From the NCBI RefSeq assembly GCF_030645555.1, contig NZ_JAUSME010000026.1, positions 1 to 42,152 of the forward strand: a stretch of 42,152 nt of DNA, given 5' to 3'. The notes under the pieces were generated by a model, which did not search any database, had not been told where the DNA came from, and saw only the letters and a list, made by a program, of their open reading frames with translations. Numbering within the stretch: position 1 is the first letter of the stretch; each line of letters begins with the position of its first letter. Positions 38,997 to 42,152 of this stretch are shown piece by piece. Source of the DNA: Herminiimonas sp. (GTDB lineage: Bacteria > Pseudomonadota > Gammaproteobacteria > Burkholderiales > Burkholderiaceae_D). The position numbers and the translations under genes were made by a program.

Positions 38997-40412
38997 ATGA
39001 GACGTATCCGTAAAGCAAAAATCGTCGCCACTCTGGGCCCTGCCAGTAACGATCTGGAAACCATCACCGAACTGTTCGACGCCGGCGTTGACATGTTCCG
39101 TTTCAACTTCAGCCATGGTTCACACGCAGACCATCGCGCGCGCCACGAAATCGTGCGCAACCTGGAAAAGAAAACCGGTCGCCCGATTTCTATCCTGGCT
39201 GACCTGCAAGGTCCGAAGATCCGTCTCGGTACCTTTGCCGGCGACTCGGCCATGCTGAAGGTTGGCGATCAGTTCGTGCTCGACCGTGATGAAACACCGG
39301 GCGATGCATCGCGCGTCTACCTGCCGCATCCGGAATTGTTCGCTGCAGTCGCTGCAGGTCAAAACCTGTTGCTCGACGATGGCAAGATCCGCTTGAGCAT
39401 AGAAAGCAACAAAGACAATCGTATCGTTACCCGCATCGCAGTCGGCGGCAAGATTTCGAACCGCAAAGGCGTCAACGTGCCGGATGCGATCCTGCCGATC
39501 CCTGCTATGACCGCCAAAGACCGTGTCGATCTGGATTTCGCCCTGTCGCTGGGTGTGGATTGGGTTGCACTGTCGTTCGTGCAGCAAGTTTCCGACATCA
39601 CAGAAGCGCGCGAAATCATCGGCGACCGTGCCGGCATCATGTCGAAAATCGAAAAGCCGGCTGCGATGCTGGATATCGACGGCATCTGCAACGCATCCGA
39701 CTCCGTGATGGTCGCCCGTGGCGATCTGGGTGTTGAATTGCCAGCCGAGCAAGTGCCACGTGCGCAAAAGGAAATCCTCAAAGCTTCGCGCAAATACGGC
39801 AAGCCTGTCATCATCGCCACGCAAATGCTGGAATCGATGACCGAATCGCCTGTGCCTACCCGCGCAGAAACTTCCGACGTCGCCAGCGCGATTTACGAAG
39901 GTGCTGATGCTGTGATGCTGTCAGCCGAATCGGCCAGCGGCAAATTCCCGGTCAAGGCAGTGGCAATGATGGATCGCATCATCAAGGAAGTCGAAAGCGA
40001 TCCAGCCTACCGCGCCCTGCTCGATGCGCAACAAGTGCCACCGTTGCCGACCGCAGAAGATGCCATCTGCGCCGCCTTGCGCGACGTGACCAAGATCGTC
40101 AATGCAGTTGCTACCGTCACCTACACTACATCGGGTCACACCACGATGCGTGCGGCGCGCGAGCGGCCAACTGCACCTATCCTGAGCATCACGCCCAACA
40201 TCAACACGGCGCGCCGCCTGTCGCTGGTATGGGGCATCCATTCCACTGTCGGCAGCGATGTCGGTTCGGTTGAGGAGATGGTCAAAGTGGCAGTCAGCGC
40301 AGCGCTGCGTGAAGGCTTCGCCAAGGTCGGCGAAAGCATCACCGTGTCGGCCGGCTTGCCATTCGGCGAATCAGGCACTACCAATCTGTTGCATATCGCA
40401 ACGGTGAAGTAA
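38997..40412 (+). CDS. pykA: pyruvate kinase
   Basis: The 471-aa protein converts phosphoenolpyruvate to pyruvate with ATP gain, finishing the glyoxylate route after enolase. Motifs: RKAKIVATLGPAS, the FNFSHGSH substrate site, LADLQGPKIRLGTF, the catalytic lysine in IMSKIEKPAAMLDIDGI, and MVARGDLGVE. The C-terminal regulatory domain (about 350-471) is present. Length suits PykA (type II, AMP-activated in E. coli) or other 470-480-aa isoforms; the A/F choice is by context. Confidence 0.93.
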   Translation: MRRIRKAKIVATLGPASNDLETITELFDAGVDMFRFNFSHGSHADHRARHEIVRNLEKKTGRPISILADLQGPKIRLGTFAGDSAMLKVGDQFVLDRDETPGDASRVYLPHPELFAAVAAGQNLLLDDGKIRLSIESNKDNRIVTRIAVGGKISNRKGVNVPDAILPIPAMTAKDRVDLDFALSLGVDWVALSFVQQVSDITEAREIIGDRAGIMSKIEKPAAMLDIDGICNASDSVMVARGDLGVELPAEQVPRAQKEILKASRKYGKPVIIATQMLESMTESPVPTRAETSDVASAIYEGADAVMLSAESASGKFPVKAVAMMDRIIKEVESDPAYRALLDAQQVPPLPTAEDAICAALRDVTKIVNAVATVTYTTSGHTTMRAARERPTAPILSITPNINTARRLSLVWGIHSTVGSDVGSVEEMVKVAVSAALREGFAKVGESITVSAGLPFGESGTTNLLHIATVK

Positions 40413-40462
40413 GTTTGCATGGCTCTGGATAGCGGCGCAGCTTGCCCTTATCTAGAGCTGAG

Positions 40463-40506
40463 ATGAATGGTTTGCAGCAAGGCAAGTTTATCTGCAAGCC
40501 ATTCAT
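40463..40506 (+). other. long hairpin between pykA and thiC
   Basis: ATGAATGGTTTGCAG pairs with CTGCAAGCCATTCAT over 15 bp, the single mismatch being a permitted G-U pair, with a 14-nt loop. No U-tract follows. It may protect the pykA mRNA end or act with Rho. Confidence 0.6.
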
Positions 40507-40520
40507 GTCATCTGCAAAAG

Positions 40521-40536
40521 ATTGACCCGGGTCAAT
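40521..40536. promoter_or_regulatory. perfect 16-bp palindrome upstream of thiC
   Basis: ATTGACCCGGGTCAAT is a perfect 16-bp palindrome, about 110 bp upstream of the riboswitch. The form suits a dimeric repressor or activator site. The regulator is unknown. Confidence 0.5.
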
Positions 40537-40567
40537 GTGAGTTGACTATGTAATTCATAGACTCGCG

Positions 40568-40596
40568 TTGTAATATGTTTTGCCGTATTTTATTTT
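40568..40596 (+). promoter_or_regulatory. possible thiC promoter
   Basis: TTGTAA (40568-40573) and TATTTT (40591-40596) are 17 nt apart in an AT-rich tract where CCGTATTTT repeats twice. Transcription would start near 40603, just before the riboswitch. Confidence 0.3.
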
Positions 40597-40630
40597 TCCG
40601 TATTTTTTGTCACTGTTTGTATTGAAGTAA

Positions 40631-42152
<1,522 letters not shown>

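Overview
The window is a stretch of ordinary bacterial chromosome, densely packed with housekeeping operons on both strands. It shows no insertion sequence, prophage, CRISPR array, rRNA or tRNA. Several blocks point to a betaproteobacterium of the order Burkholderiales: recG-oxyR-ubiA, queA-tgt-yajC-secD-secF, bfd with tonB-exbB-exbD, hemP, and a gcl-hyi-glxR-glycerate kinase-pykA glyoxylate operon. The moderate GC content and protein style most resemble Oxalobacteraceae (Herminiimonas/Janthinobacterium-like). That assignment is inference, because no search was run.

Layout. (1) 0-3.7 kb: on the minus strand, a secreted His/Asp-rich RcnB-like protein, a GAF-PAS-PAS-GGDEF diguanylate cyclase and a TIGR01777-type epimerase. 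(2) 3.9-7.3 kb, plus strand: a soluble hybrid histidine kinase, an unrecognised 138-aa protein, and a KaiC-like double-RecA ATPase whose start codon overlaps the 138-aa gene's stop. This is the most interesting possible signalling module in the window. (3) 7.3-11.4 kb, minus: recG, oxyR, ubiA. (4) 11.6-17.2 kb, plus: queA, tgt, yajC, secD, secF (queuosine tRNA modification plus Sec export accessories). (5) 17.3-21.1 kb, minus: a MarR regulator, two YceI proteins with a cytochrome b561, and purB. (6) 21.2-25.5 kb: a glutathione transferase gene, then iron-handling genes on the minus strand (bfr; bfd-tonB-exbB-exbD; hemP plus an unknown gene). (7) 25.6-29.0 kb, minus: an FMN glutamate-synthase-like protein, mnmA and nudJ. 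(8) 29.4-32.9 kb, plus: panD behind a long, probably structured leader, then pntA-pntB. (9) 33.0-40.4 kb: a LysR regulator divergent from gcl-hyi-glxR-glycerate kinase-pykA, which converts glyoxylate through tartronate semialdehyde and glycerate to 2-phosphoglycerate and, after enolase, pyruvate. (10) 40.4-42.15 kb: a TPP riboswitch followed by thiC, which runs off the window end.

The regulatory DNA is informative. A long inverted repeat lies between the LysR gene and gcl. Hairpins with terminator character separate hyi/glxR, glxR/glycerate kinase and glycerate kinase/pykA. Hairpins also separate yajC/secD and secD/secF. A Fur-like site overlaps the hemP promoter. Upstream of thiC there is a perfect 16-bp palindrome, a 15-bp-stem hairpin, and a hairpin that covers the ribosome binding site.

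Confidence is high for the named housekeeping genes. It is low to moderate for promoters, operators and structured RNA, which were found by eye.
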